Below are positions 8,366-16,471 of a DNA stretch of 64,000 bases, piece by piece. The position numbers and the translations under genes are program-made. Within the stretch, counting starts at the first letter, position 1; every line of letters starts with the position of its first letter. Source of the stretch: Pontibacter harenae (GTDB lineage: Bacteria > Bacteroidota > Bacteroidia > Cytophagales > Hymenobacteraceae); contig NZ_JAJJWH010000002.1 in NCBI RefSeq assembly GCF_020907245.1, forward strand, positions 124,001 through 188,000. The letters run 5' to 3'. The notes beneath the pieces were generated by a model. That model saw nothing but the letters and a program-made list of their open reading frames with translations, was not told the origin of the DNA and did no database searches.

Positions 8366-9820
8366 CTAAAAATGATCCTGCACGAGCTTATGCGCAGCTA
8401 TAATGCCGCTGAGGCAAACGCCCACAATGCCCTGCCCAGGATAAACCGTGTCACCACACACATAAGCGCCTCTGTGGTCTAATCGGGCATCCTTCATTTG
8501 CCAGGGCTTTGTGCTTTTATAATGCGGATAACCACCTACGGCACCGTAGGCACGTTTTGTCCAGAAGGTCCAGGCACCTGGCGTAGCAGATTGGCTGTAG
8601 CTGATGCTTTTTTGTTGAATCAGTTCCTGTTGTTGCAGTGCCGCAAGTATAGCCTTTTCTATGGGAACCTTATCTTCGATGAATTTTTGCGCAGGATCAG
8701 GGATATGCGTACTAACAGATGCCACTACCTCCCCCGCTGGAGCACGAAGATCATCTGCTGGATGACTGAAACTGACGAAGATACTCTTGCTCCCGATGAT
8801 GGGCAGCCCTTGTGGCACGTGCACCTGATGATGCAGTACCTCTGGTGTTTTCTGTTGCTTTAGTACCAGTCCCATCGTAAAGGCTCCATTTTGTTTAGCT
8901 GATGGTAAAAGGTACGGCTGCAACCGCTGCTTTATAGCTTCATCAGAAAAGAGCTCAGCTGTATTATGAAGCGGAATGCCACTGATGATAAATTTACTTT
9001 GGAAAGTATTCTTAGCTGTTGTTACCTTATATCCTTCTTTGATGCTAGAGATAGCCTGCACTTCCTGCCCAAATTGCAAATCACCTCCATTGTCAAGAAT
9101 GTAGTTCACCACAGGCTTTACCATATTTATCAAACCACCATCCAGGTTGTAGTTGTTGTACAAAGTATAGCACAAGGCTGTGGCACCGAACAGTTCATTT
9201 ACCTCATGCAGGTAGTTCTGGGCCGTAATCAGCAACTGCTCATTCACAAAATCTACAAAAAGGTTGTTGTCCAGTAGCTTATACTTTCGCAACACATCAT
9301 CCATTGTTCTGAAGGCTGCAGGAATAAGCTTCAACTGTGCTGGCCTTGTGTGCAACGCAGAATAAGCAAGATCTTTAGCATTGGAAGGCGGAAAGCTTTG
9401 CTGCTGCAGCGATGTGTGCCACACTGCCTTACTCACCTTGTAACAGTGCTCCCAAAAAGCCCTTTGGTTATACTTCCCGAAAACACGCTCCGCCTCTCCT
9501 ATCCATTCTTCCAGTTCCTGGTACCGCGTGAGCAGCTGACCGTTTGGTAAGTGCACCTGCATTGGCTTTTCAAGTTTACGTACGGGCAAGGTTATACCCG
9601 TTTCGTCCAGCAGGTAGCGCAGGGGCATGTGTAGGTCTAAACCTACAAGTGTGGTTGCTCCTGTCTCAAACCAGTACCCTTTTCTTTTAAAAGATGAAGC
9701 GCAGCCGCCCGCATACTTCGCCTGCTCCAGCACACATACTTTCAGTCCTCTTTTTGCTAATAGGGCGGCAGCCGTTAAGGAGCCAAAGCCAGAACCTACT
9801 ACTACTACATCATAGTCCAT
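8366..9820 (-). CDS. FAD-dependent oxidoreductase, phytoene desaturase / CrtISO-like
   Basis: 484 aa from the ATG at 9820. The longer open frame to 10072 overlaps the divergent neighbour and adds non-homologous sequence. The N-terminus has the FAD-binding GSGFGSLTAAALLAKRG, followed by EQAKYAGGCASSF and FETGATTLVG, typical of the CrtI/CrtISO/RetSat superfamily. The C-terminus has the matching FAD motif VCGDTVYPGQGIVGVCLSG. Members desaturate or isomerise carotenoids or reduce retinol-type polyenes. No other carotenoid gene is in the window, so the exact reaction is not assigned. Convergent with the NuiA-like gene, and divergent from the YeeZ-like gene across 109 bp that must hold both promoters. 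Confidence 0.85.
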   Translation of the reverse strand: MDYDVVVVGSGFGSLTAAALLAKRGLKVCVLEQAKYAGGCASSFKRKGYWFETGATTLVGLDLHMPLRYLLDETGITLPVRKLEKPMQVHLPNGQLLTRYQELEEWIGEAERVFGKYNQRAFWEHCYKVSKAVWHTSLQQQSFPPSNAKDLAYSALHTRPAQLKLIPAAFRTMDDVLRKYKLLDNNLFVDFVNEQLLITAQNYLHEVNELFGATALCYTLYNNYNLDGGLINMVKPVVNYILDNGGDLQFGQEVQAISSIKEGYKVTTAKNTFQSKFIISGIPLHNTAELFSDEAIKQRLQPYLLPSAKQNGAFTMGLVLKQQKTPEVLHHQVHVPQGLPIIGSKSIFVSFSHPADDLRAPAGEVVASVSTHIPDPAQKFIEDKVPIEKAILAALQQQELIQQKSISYSQSATPGAWTFWTKRAYGAVGGYPHYKSTKPWQMKDARLDHRGAYVCGDTVYPGQGIVGVCLSGIIAAHKLVQDHF

Positions 9821-9929
9821 GCAAGGGCAAGTATAAATTGTTAGCTTTTCTTCTTTATAGATAGTTCTAACAGAAATGCCGTTATTTTGTTTATTATAAC
9901 TCGGAACATTAGCTGGAAACAGAATAACA

Positions 9930-10757
9930 ATGGAAGGAAAAGCAACTATTAGTATCATGGGCTGTGGCTGGCTCGGTTTACCCTTGGCCAAACAACTTAT
10001 AAGTATTGGATATAGTGTTAAGGGGTCTACCACTACTCCTGACAAACTATCTGTTTTGCAAACTGCAGGCATAGAGCCTTATTTAATAGATTTTTCAGAA
10101 GCAGAACCTGATACAGCAGGACTAGCTAGCTTTCTCCAGAGTGATATACTCTTGCTGAACATCCCGCCGCGCCTTCGCTCCGATAGCGGCGAAAGCTACC
10201 TACAACAGATGCGCCTTTTGCTCAAGTCACTGTTGAATTCATCTGTTAACCGTGTGCTTTTTGTTTCATCCACCTCTGTGTACCTTGACCTGAACCGAAC
10301 CGTGACTGAAGAAGACACCATCTTTACGGAAGAAAAAGAGCCAGATAACACGCTGCTACAGGTCGAGAAAATGTTTTGTGAACGCGAAGAGTGGCTTACA
10401 ACAGTTGTTCGTTTTGCTGGTTTAGTTGGAGGCGACCGTAGGCCAGGTCGTTTTATGGCAGGCAAAACAAATGTGCCGAACGGAGATGCACCTGTCAACC
10501 TTATTCATCTGGAGGATTGTGTTGCCATTCTGCAACGAATAATAGTGGAGCAAAAATGGGGAGAAGTATATAATGCCTGTGCCGATGAGCACCCGCTCCG
10601 TAAAGACTTTTACACGAAAGCCGCCGAAGCCATTGGACTAACACCTCCTACCTTTGCCGAGGTGGAAAAAACTGCATTTAAGCTCATAAAAAGCGAAAGA
10701 CTAAAAGAAGACCTCTCTTACGTTTTCATCCACCCTGACCCAATGCTATTCTTTTAG
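9930..10757 (+). CDS. NAD(P)-binding SDR/epimerase-like protein (YeeZ-type)
   Basis: 275 aa. The N-terminal Rossmann motif is GCGWLGLPLAKQL, a form typical of YeeZ-like atypical SDRs. VLFVSSTSVYLD carries the Ser/Tyr region of extended SDRs, and VNLIHLEDCVAIL matches the late epimerase strand. The C-terminus is short, consistent with this compact subfamily. No signal peptide or membrane helix, so cytoplasmic. Substrate unknown; no sugar-nucleotide genes are nearby. ATG at 9930 is the first good start. Confidence 0.8.
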   Translation: MEGKATISIMGCGWLGLPLAKQLISIGYSVKGSTTTPDKLSVLQTAGIEPYLIDFSEAEPDTAGLASFLQSDILLLNIPPRLRSDSGESYLQQMRLLLKSLLNSSVNRVLFVSSTSVYLDLNRTVTEEDTIFTEEKEPDNTLLQVEKMFCEREEWLTTVVRFAGLVGGDRRPGRFMAGKTNVPNGDAPVNLIHLEDCVAILQRIIVEQKWGEVYNACADEHPLRKDFYTKAAEAIGLTPPTFAEVEKTAFKLIKSERLKEDLSYVFIHPDPMLFF

Positions 10758-10765
10758 TATCTTTG
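10758..10765 (+). promoter_or_regulatory. Putative -7 box TATCTTTG
   Basis: Exact TAnnTTTG match directly after the stop codon of the YeeZ-like gene and 156 bp before the next ATG. The -33 partner would lie inside the upstream coding end and is not obvious. A long leader would result. Confidence 0.35.
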
Positions 10766-10921
10766 TTTATAGTTACTGATGGCAGGTTAGTGTTTTCAAA
10801 TTTATACTCTGCTGAACAGAATTTCTAAAAAGCAGTAAAGCGGAAGCTGCGCAAATCTTCAAATCGAGCATATGACATCAGTACCTAATAAAAATTTATC
10901 AATTCAGAACGAGTAACAAAA

Positions 10922-12163
10922 ATGGCAAAAACAGTAGTGGTGATCGGTGGCGGAGCAGCAGGATTTTTTGGAGCCATTGCCTGTGCGGAGGCTAACGCAG
11001 AAACAGAGGTGATACTACTCGAGAAAACAAACAAGCTACTGTCTAAAGTGCGTGTTTCGGGTGGTGGCCGCTGCAACGTGACTCACCAATGCTATGTGCC
11101 TACTACCTTTAGCCAGCATTACCCGCGAGGAGCAAAGCAATTAAAAGAAGCTTTTAAGACATTTGGAGCTACCGAAACTGTGGCATGGTTTGAACAACGC
11201 GGCGTGCAGTTAAAAGCCGAAGCTGATGGCCGTATGTTCCCTGTAACCGACAGTTCAGACACTATTATCGATTGCTTATTGCGTGAGGCCAATAAAGCAG
11301 GCGTACAGATTAGAAAAGGGGCTGGCGTTGAACGCATAGAAGTTCTTAAAAGTGATAGCTCCAACCAACAACAGTTTGTACTACACCTAAGCAACGGCAA
11401 TACCATCAAGGCTGACAAAATTTTAGTGAGCACAGGCGGAAACCCTAAAGCTCAAAACTATGATTGGCTTCGGAAAATAGGCCATACTATAAAGGAACCT
11501 GTGCCGTCTTTGTTTACCTTTAACGTGCCTGCTTCGCCTCTTAAAGAACTGCAAGGTATATCTGTGCCACAGGCCAAGGTACGTGTAGCTGGTCAGAAGC
11601 TGGAGTATGAGGGACCGCTGCTGATCACCCATTGGGGCTACAGCGGACCTGCCGTGCTTAAATTGTCTGCCTGGGGAGCCAGGATATTTAGCGATCTAAA
11701 CTATAGCTTTACAGCCCTCATCAACTGGATTCCTGAATTCACAGAGGAAACGCTGCGGGAGAACCTGCAAAACTACAGGCAAGCACATCCTAAGAAGGTA
11801 GTAAGCACAAACCCCTTGTTTGGTTTACCGCAACGCCTTTGGAAAGCTTTAACGGCACTGGCTGAGGTGCCAACCGAAACAATATGGGCAGAGCTTCCTG
11901 CCAAAAATACGAACAAATTGGTGGAGGCGCTGTTGCGGGCACCTTTCGAAGTTAACGGCAAGACAACTTTTAAAGAGGAGTTTGTTACCTGCGGCGGCAT
12001 AGATCTGAGCCAGATTAACATGCGCACCATGGAGAGTCGTGTGGTGCCAGGGCTGTATTTTGCAGGCGAAGTGATAGATGTGGACGGTATTACAGGTGGC
12101 TTTAACTTTCAGGCAGCCTGGACGACTGGATATTTGGCTGGAAGGGCCATGGCAGCATCCTGA
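10922..12163 (+). CDS. HI0933/YhiN-family flavoprotein (NAD(P)/FAD-dependent oxidoreductase)
   Basis: 413 aa. The FAD dinucleotide motif GGGAAGFFGAI at the N-terminus is followed by the family hallmark KLLSKVRVSGGGRCNVTH. The C-terminal FAD closure GLYFAGEVIDVDGITGGFNF is present, as is TCGGI. The length is normal for HI0933-like (BaiN/RdsA) proteins. The family is a cytoplasmic flavoprotein whose native reaction is unknown in most bacteria; BaiN in gut clostridia acts on bile-acid intermediates, which I would not transfer here. Single-gene unit. Start is the ATG at 10922, directly before the Rossmann strand. Confidence 0.9.
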   Translation: MAKTVVVIGGGAAGFFGAIACAEANAETEVILLEKTNKLLSKVRVSGGGRCNVTHQCYVPTTFSQHYPRGAKQLKEAFKTFGATETVAWFEQRGVQLKAEADGRMFPVTDSSDTIIDCLLREANKAGVQIRKGAGVERIEVLKSDSSNQQQFVLHLSNGNTIKADKILVSTGGNPKAQNYDWLRKIGHTIKEPVPSLFTFNVPASPLKELQGISVPQAKVRVAGQKLEYEGPLLITHWGYSGPAVLKLSAWGARIFSDLNYSFTALINWIPEFTEETLRENLQNYRQAHPKKVVSTNPLFGLPQRLWKALTALAEVPTETIWAELPAKNTNKLVEALLRAPFEVNGKTTFKEEFVTCGGIDLSQINMRTMESRVVPGLYFAGEVIDVDGITGGFNFQAAWTTGYLAGRAMAAS

Positions 12164-12251
12164 TCTGTAGCGGTTTATATCCATAAGAAAAACAATTTTG
12201 CACTCATATGAGTAAAATATCATATAAGTGAACCAAAATTTAACATGAACT

Positions 12252-12704
12252 ATGGAAATAAATAAAGAAGTATATTCGACCGTACACCACCTGATTGAAA
12301 GATGTAAGGATGGTGCAAAAGGCTACAAAACTGCCTCTGAAGATGTAGAAGATAAAGACCTAAAAGATCTTTTTAAAAAGTACGCTGTGCAGCGCGATAG
12401 CATGATTACGGAGCTACAGGACCAGTTGCATAAATTCGGTAAAACTGACGATGAGTCTAGTTCAATTGAAGGTACTGTACACCGTGCGTGGATTGACATC
12501 AAGTCTGCCTTGTCAACCAGAGACAGAGCAAGAGTATTAGAAGAGTGTGAGCGTGGCGAGGACTATGCTGTTAAAGCATACAAAGAAGCCTTGAACAAAG
12601 ATTTGCCAGGTGAGTTGAAGCCGATTGTGGAGCAGCAATTTAACGACGTTAAAAACGCCCATGATCATATCCGCTCTTTGCGTGACGCAGCTAAAGATGC
12701 ATAA
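12252..12704 (+). CDS. PA2169-family four-helix-bundle protein (DUF2383)
   Basis: 150 aa, almost wholly helical and highly charged, with no signal peptide. The pattern VYSTVHHLIERCKDGAKGYK, then RDSMITELQDQLHKFG, then RAWIDIKSAL, RVLEECERGEDYAVKAYKEA and HDHIRSLRDAA fits the ferritin-like PA2169/DUF2383 family. Members are often stress- or stationary-phase-linked and have no established activity. A strong terminator follows at 12727, so it is transcribed alone. Confidence 0.85.
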   Translation: MEINKEVYSTVHHLIERCKDGAKGYKTASEDVEDKDLKDLFKKYAVQRDSMITELQDQLHKFGKTDDESSSIEGTVHRAWIDIKSALSTRDRARVLEECERGEDYAVKAYKEALNKDLPGELKPIVEQQFNDVKNAHDHIRSLRDAAKDA

Positions 12705-12726
12705 TCTTGATTAACTATATTTTAGA

Positions 12727-12748
12727 AAGGGGCTTCGGCCCCTTTTTT
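12727..12748 (+). terminator. Rho-independent terminator (TTCG loop)
   Basis: Seven-bp stem AAGGGGC/GCCCCTT with a stable TTCG tetraloop and a T-run, 23 bp after the PA2169-type gene. Confidence 0.9.
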
Positions 12749-13047
12749 ATTGCTCGTACCTAAAGAATGTAAGTCAATTTTTGGAGTGAGGACCTGTCCT
12801 TCATTTATTATGATCTGATACAATCAGTAAATAGAAAAAGCATGGAAGTTTAACAGAAAGTACGTTTCAGATTGCTCCAGCAATGAAACAAAAGGCCTCA
12901 AAAACAATAAGGGAGACATCCGTCTGATGTCTCCCTTATTTATAAACTAACTGTTTTGAGCAGTCAGCTTAATCTTCCAACCTTTTTATGATACTCCTTT
13001 AACGGCTACTTCAAAAGCAGGTTGCTTTTTTTGGAACATTTTTCCGC
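12749..13047. other. Gene-free region with two extra hairpins, possible small-RNA locus
   Basis: Holds a perfect 15-bp inverted repeat (12906-12920 with 12926-12940, loop CGTCT). Its flanks CTCAAAA and TTTTGAG can extend the pairing. A second small hairpin, AAAAGCA-GGT-TGCTTTT, with a T-run lies at 13013-13032 and looks like a plus-strand terminator. Neither is needed by the neighbouring genes, which have their own terminators at 12727 and 13048. No open frame is convincing. Confidence 0.4.
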
Positions 13048-13080
13048 AAAAAAATAGCCCAGCATTATAAGCTGGGCTAT
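13048..13080 (-). terminator. Terminator of the DEAD-box helicase gene
   Basis: Ten-bp stem ATAGCCCAGC/GCTGGGCTAT. Read on the minus strand it is followed by seven T residues (13048-13054), about 70 bp after the helicase stop codon. Confidence 0.85.
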
Positions 13081-13151
13081 ATATTATTGATTACTAAATC
13101 TTTACTTGAAAATCATCTACAAAAAATAGACAGATTTTTTAAAGAAAGATG

Positions 13152-14969
13152 TTAGAATCTTTTTCTTCTAAAACCACCGCGATCACCGCTGCCACCTCTA
13201 CGGTCGCCGCCTCTTGATGAATCGCGATCTCTGTCGCCGCCACGGCCACCGAAGCGACTTCCGCCGCCGCCATAGCCGCCTTCTCTTCTACCGCCACGAT
13301 CACCATCTCTGCCTCTTCCGCCGCGATCGCCACCAAAACCACCACGGTCGCCGCCGCCGAAGCCGCCTTCTTTACCGCCGCCGTCTTTCTTCTGCGATTT
13401 CTCAACTACAACCATACGTCCATCAACTTCTATACGACCTACTTTCTCAAGAATTTCGGCAGTATATTCAGAAGGCACTTCTACAAAGCTGAACTTGTCG
13501 TACAAGTCGATGTCGCCAACTTTAGAGGCTGGTATATCAGCATTCTGGCTTAGCAGGTCGATAAGATCTTTTGGATGAACTCTGTCCTTTTTACCAATAG
13601 TGATGAACAGACGATCAAAACCTTCTTTCAGAGAACCTAAACCTTTTTCAGCTTCTTTGCCCTTCTCTTTTGTTTTCTCCTCTTTCAGGCTCATTTTCAA
13701 AAGGGCAGCAGCAACTTCAAGCGAAGTGTAATCTTCGTTTATAAGCGTTTCCACTCTTGAAATATGCTTTGTCAGGTTTCCTTTCTCTAATACTTCGCGT
13801 ACCTGGTTCAGAAAAGTATTTGTGCGGAGTTCGTTCACATCTTCATAAGAAGGCACTTGCTGCAGTACAATATTCGCTTTTGTATAGCGCATAATGTCTT
13901 TCAGCTTATACATATCAGAACGGCCAGAAACAAAAGAAAATGCTTTACCAGACTTACCCGCACGACCTGTACGGCCAATGCGGTGCACGTATGCTTCTTC
14001 ATCCTGTGGCAGGTCGTAATTAAATACTGCTTCCACATTATCTACGTCGATACCACGTGCCGCCACGTCTGTAGCTACCAATATCTCCAGCTGTCCGCTA
14101 CGAAACTTAGCCATAACATTAGAGCGCTGGTTCTGGTTTAGGTCACCGTGCAAAGCATCGGCAAAATAACCACGAGCCTGTAAGCTAGTTACCAGCTCGT
14201 CTACCATACGCTTGGTATTGCAGAAAATGATAACGGTTTTCATGTTGTGCATGTCCAGCACACGAGAAAGCACTTCGCCTTTCATGCTGTTACGCACTTC
14301 AAAATAAACCTGGTCTATGTTGGTTACTGTCAGTTCCTGGTGCACCACCTTCACAATTACCGGGTCTTTCTGGTAACGCTTGGTAAGTTCCATAATTGGC
14401 TTTGACATTGTTGCCGAGAACAGGATTGTCTGACGATCTTCGGGCATCTGCTTCAGCACAAACTCAATGTCGTCACGGAAACCCATGTCCAGCATTTCGT
14501 CAGCCTCATCCAGGATGATTTTCTTTATTTTGTCAAGCTTCAGAGTTCCACGCTCAATGTGGTCCATCACACGGCCTGGCGTACCAATCACAATTTGTAC
14601 ACCTTGCTTTAAGGCACGCAACTGGCGATCATATGCCTGACCACCAAAGATTGGAACGATACTGATGTTAGGTTTATACTTGATAAGTTTCTGAATTTCG
14701 CCAGCCACCTGTATGGCTAACTCGCGTGTAGGGCATAAAATTAATGCCTGTACGCTTTTATCATGCTCATCTATACCTTCTATAGTTGGGATACCAAAGG
14801 CAGCTGTTTTACCAGTACCTGTCTGCGCCTGACCGATAATATCGCGGCCTTGCAGTACAACTGGTATAGCTTCTGTTTGGATTGGGGAGGCTTCTTCAAA
14901 GCCCATGTCAGCGATAGCGCGCTGTACTTCTGCCGAAAGCGGAAGCTCTTCAAATCTGATTTTGTTCAT
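13152..14969 (-). CDS. DEAD-box RNA helicase with DbpA-type domain and Arg/Gly-rich tail (DeaD/CsdA-like)
   Basis: 605 aa. Core motifs in order: Q motif region FEEASPIQTEAIP (about 24-36), Walker A AQTGTGKT (48-55), PTRELA (80-85), DEAD (154-157), SAT (185-187), HRIGRTGR (329-336). A DbpA-like RNA-binding domain follows (GKKDRVHPKDLIDLLSQNAD, then FSFVEVPSEYTAEIL). The tail from about residue 533 is almost only Gly, Arg, Asp and Phe in RGG-type repeats ending RRKRF, as in proteins that bind RNA loosely. The expected role is unwinding of structured RNA in ribosome assembly, mRNA decay or cold adaptation. The repeat-rich 3' end gives GC-rich DNA in an AT-rich setting. Monocistronic, with its own terminator. 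Confidence 0.93.
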   Translation of the reverse strand: MNKIRFEELPLSAEVQRAIADMGFEEASPIQTEAIPVVLQGRDIIGQAQTGTGKTAAFGIPTIEGIDEHDKSVQALILCPTRELAIQVAGEIQKLIKYKPNISIVPIFGGQAYDRQLRALKQGVQIVIGTPGRVMDHIERGTLKLDKIKKIILDEADEMLDMGFRDDIEFVLKQMPEDRQTILFSATMSKPIMELTKRYQKDPVIVKVVHQELTVTNIDQVYFEVRNSMKGEVLSRVLDMHNMKTVIIFCNTKRMVDELVTSLQARGYFADALHGDLNQNQRSNVMAKFRSGQLEILVATDVAARGIDVDNVEAVFNYDLPQDEEAYVHRIGRTGRAGKSGKAFSFVSGRSDMYKLKDIMRYTKANIVLQQVPSYEDVNELRTNTFLNQVREVLEKGNLTKHISRVETLINEDYTSLEVAAALLKMSLKEEKTKEKGKEAEKGLGSLKEGFDRLFITIGKKDRVHPKDLIDLLSQNADIPASKVGDIDLYDKFSFVEVPSEYTAEILEKVGRIEVDGRMVVVEKSQKKDGGGKEGGFGGGDRGGFGGDRGGRGRDGDRGGRREGGYGGGGSRFGGRGGDRDRDSSRGGDRRGGSGDRGGFRRKRF

Positions 14970-15124
14970 CTAATTTACTTAATACGAATATGACACATCT
15001 GGAGCAGCCTGTTGTATACCTTTCTCTACGAAAAAGAGCGACTAAAATCTAAAAACAACTAGGTTTTCCAATTATGATGGGCATTCCAGTTATGCAGTAA
15101 ATCAGACTGATTCCAAATCTGGTG

Positions 15125-15132
15125 CAAAATTA
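15125..15132 (-). promoter_or_regulatory. Putative -7 box TAATTTTG of the DEAD-box gene
   Basis: Minus strand TAATTTTG is an exact TAnnTTTG match, with TTGTAG 23 bp further upstream as a stretched -33 candidate. It implies a leader of about 145-150 nt before the helicase ATG, long for this window and reminiscent of regulated cold-shock leaders. Confidence 0.45.
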
Positions 15133-15617
15133 CAAAAAATTAATAAGAAAAACTACAACCTTTTTAGAGAATCACGTAAAAGGGCTACAACATCTATCAA
15201 TTTAAATATATGAATGATATTTTATAGATTTATTTTTAGATATTTTATTGTTATATTAATTAACGTTTTATTACCTTAACCGAAGAAATGATGACAGAAA
15301 AGGCAAAATGGAAGCTAAAAAATTATTTCACCCAAATCTCGCAACCATTCACCCTTATTTTGAGTATTTATGCCAGTAATTTAACTTAAACAATATCCTT
15401 TTTAACCTCGTTTACGTAACACACAAAATTAAATGAGATAGATATACTCGTTATACTATATTTTTAATGTACTTCTGAGCAATTTTTTTACCGCCACTTT
15501 ACGCACTACTTCTAAACCCTGAGCTAATGAGATTGTATTAACCTTCAAGAGCTAATCTTTAAGGTCTGTCAATGCTTGTTTAAAATTTTACTATAAAACC
15601 CTTTAGATCCCTTTACT
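15133..15617. other. Long AT-rich intergenic region
   Basis: About 485 bp between divergent genes, strongly AT-rich. One 33-codon plus-strand frame at 15288-15389 starts MMTEKAKWKLKNYF; nothing supports it as a gene. No clear consensus promoter for the 15618 gene could be fixed. Confidence 0.4.
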
Positions 15618-16172
15618 ATGTTACACTATTCCAAAATCTCATCTCAAAGCAAAGAATTTAACCTGATCGCCTCTGGAGCATTGGCTTTCAAAATCCACAA
15701 CAAGATCCTGAAAGACGAAGCTTTTCAGCAAGGCACCAAGATTGCACGCAACATGCTTCTTGGCAACATGATGACAGGCGGTCTTCGCGTTGCCACTAAC
15801 AACGTGCAAAAGAAAGTGTTCTTCGTAATCATCTCTGACTTGGACAAGGTAAACACAGAGTCACTTTGCAACATGATCGCGAAAGAGCGTGCTAACGGTA
15901 GCTACGCAGTATGTCAGGTTATCCCAACTTACTATAATGAGCCGTCTTTTAAAGCTTTAAAATTGTTGCGCCAGAACTTTGATGAGGTAATGGAATTGAA
16001 CAAGCTTAACCTTTCAGGCAGCAAAGCTCTTAACGCTGAGCAACAGACATGCCTGCTAACAGACTACTCGTTGTCTATGGCGCGCATTATGTACCATGTA
16101 TGCGTAAACAACTTCGAAACACCTAAAAAGCATGCGGAGGTACAAACTCCAGAGTATGCTTATGCATATTAA
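15618..16172 (+). CDS. Unrecognised 184-aa cytoplasmic protein
   Basis: Not recognised. No signal peptide or membrane helix. The centre looks like an alpha/beta fold with a good buried strand (KKVFFVIISDLDKV) followed by a helix, and a second strand (SYAVCQVIPTYY). The C-terminal region is helical and ends in a Tyr-rich tail (TPEYAYAY). Codon use is unlike its AT-rich surroundings: many C-ending codons (AAC, ATC, TTC), as often seen in highly expressed genes. With a 15-bp perfect terminator right behind it, it is a well-isolated, possibly abundant single-gene unit. Start is the ATG at 15618. Confidence 0.75.
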   Translation: MLHYSKISSQSKEFNLIASGALAFKIHNKILKDEAFQQGTKIARNMLLGNMMTGGLRVATNNVQKKVFFVIISDLDKVNTESLCNMIAKERANGSYAVCQVIPTYYNEPSFKALKLLRQNFDEVMELNKLNLSGSKALNAEQQTCLLTDYSLSMARIMYHVCVNNFETPKKHAEVQTPEYAYAY

Positions 16173-16198
16173 CATACCTGTTTAAACTACAGGACATA

Positions 16199-16244
16199 AC
16201 AAGCCTCCTTTGCTTCCCCCTTGCAAAGGAGGCTTGTTTTTTTA
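16199..16244 (+). terminator. Strong Rho-independent terminator
   Basis: Perfect 15-bp stem ACAAGCCTCCTTTGC/GCAAAGGAGGCTTGT with a 9-nt loop and a run of eight T, 26 bp after the 184-aa gene. Confidence 0.92.
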
Positions 16245-16411
16245 TAGCCTTTACCACCACCAAACAGATAGTACCAGCTATTTGGCACCGTATTATTTAC
16301 CTTGCTGATTGGCGTAAACCACAGACTTACCTAACGGTGTAGTAACTTTGTTTCCTGCAGGCTGAGTACCACACTACTCCTTATCCAGCCAAAAGAATCA
16401 CTTTTTTGTTC

Positions 16412-16443
16412 TTGGCATTAGCCCTAAACTTCCTGTACCTTTA
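16412..16443 (+). promoter_or_regulatory. Probable promoter of addA (TTG-N21-TACCTTTA)
   Basis: TTG at 16412-16414, spacer 21 bp, TACCTTTA at 16436-16443 (one mismatch to TAnnTTTG), 28 bp before the ATG at 16472. Confidence 0.55.
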
Positions 16444-16471
16444 TAGTTGCTGATATAACTGACTGAAAACA

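Noticed and set aside
9821..10072. Longer N-terminus for the CrtI-like oxidoreductase
   Set aside because: It overlaps the divergent YeeZ-like gene and adds residues unlike the family; the FAD motif begins right after the ATG at 9820.
13139..13405. Alternative-frame open reading frames within the Gly/Arg repeat region of the helicase
   Set aside because: They are an effect of the GC-rich repeat codons; the helicase frame explains the whole region.
15288..15389. 33-codon frame upstream of the 15618 gene
   Set aside because: Very short, no supporting signal, in AT-rich sequence where chance frames are expected.
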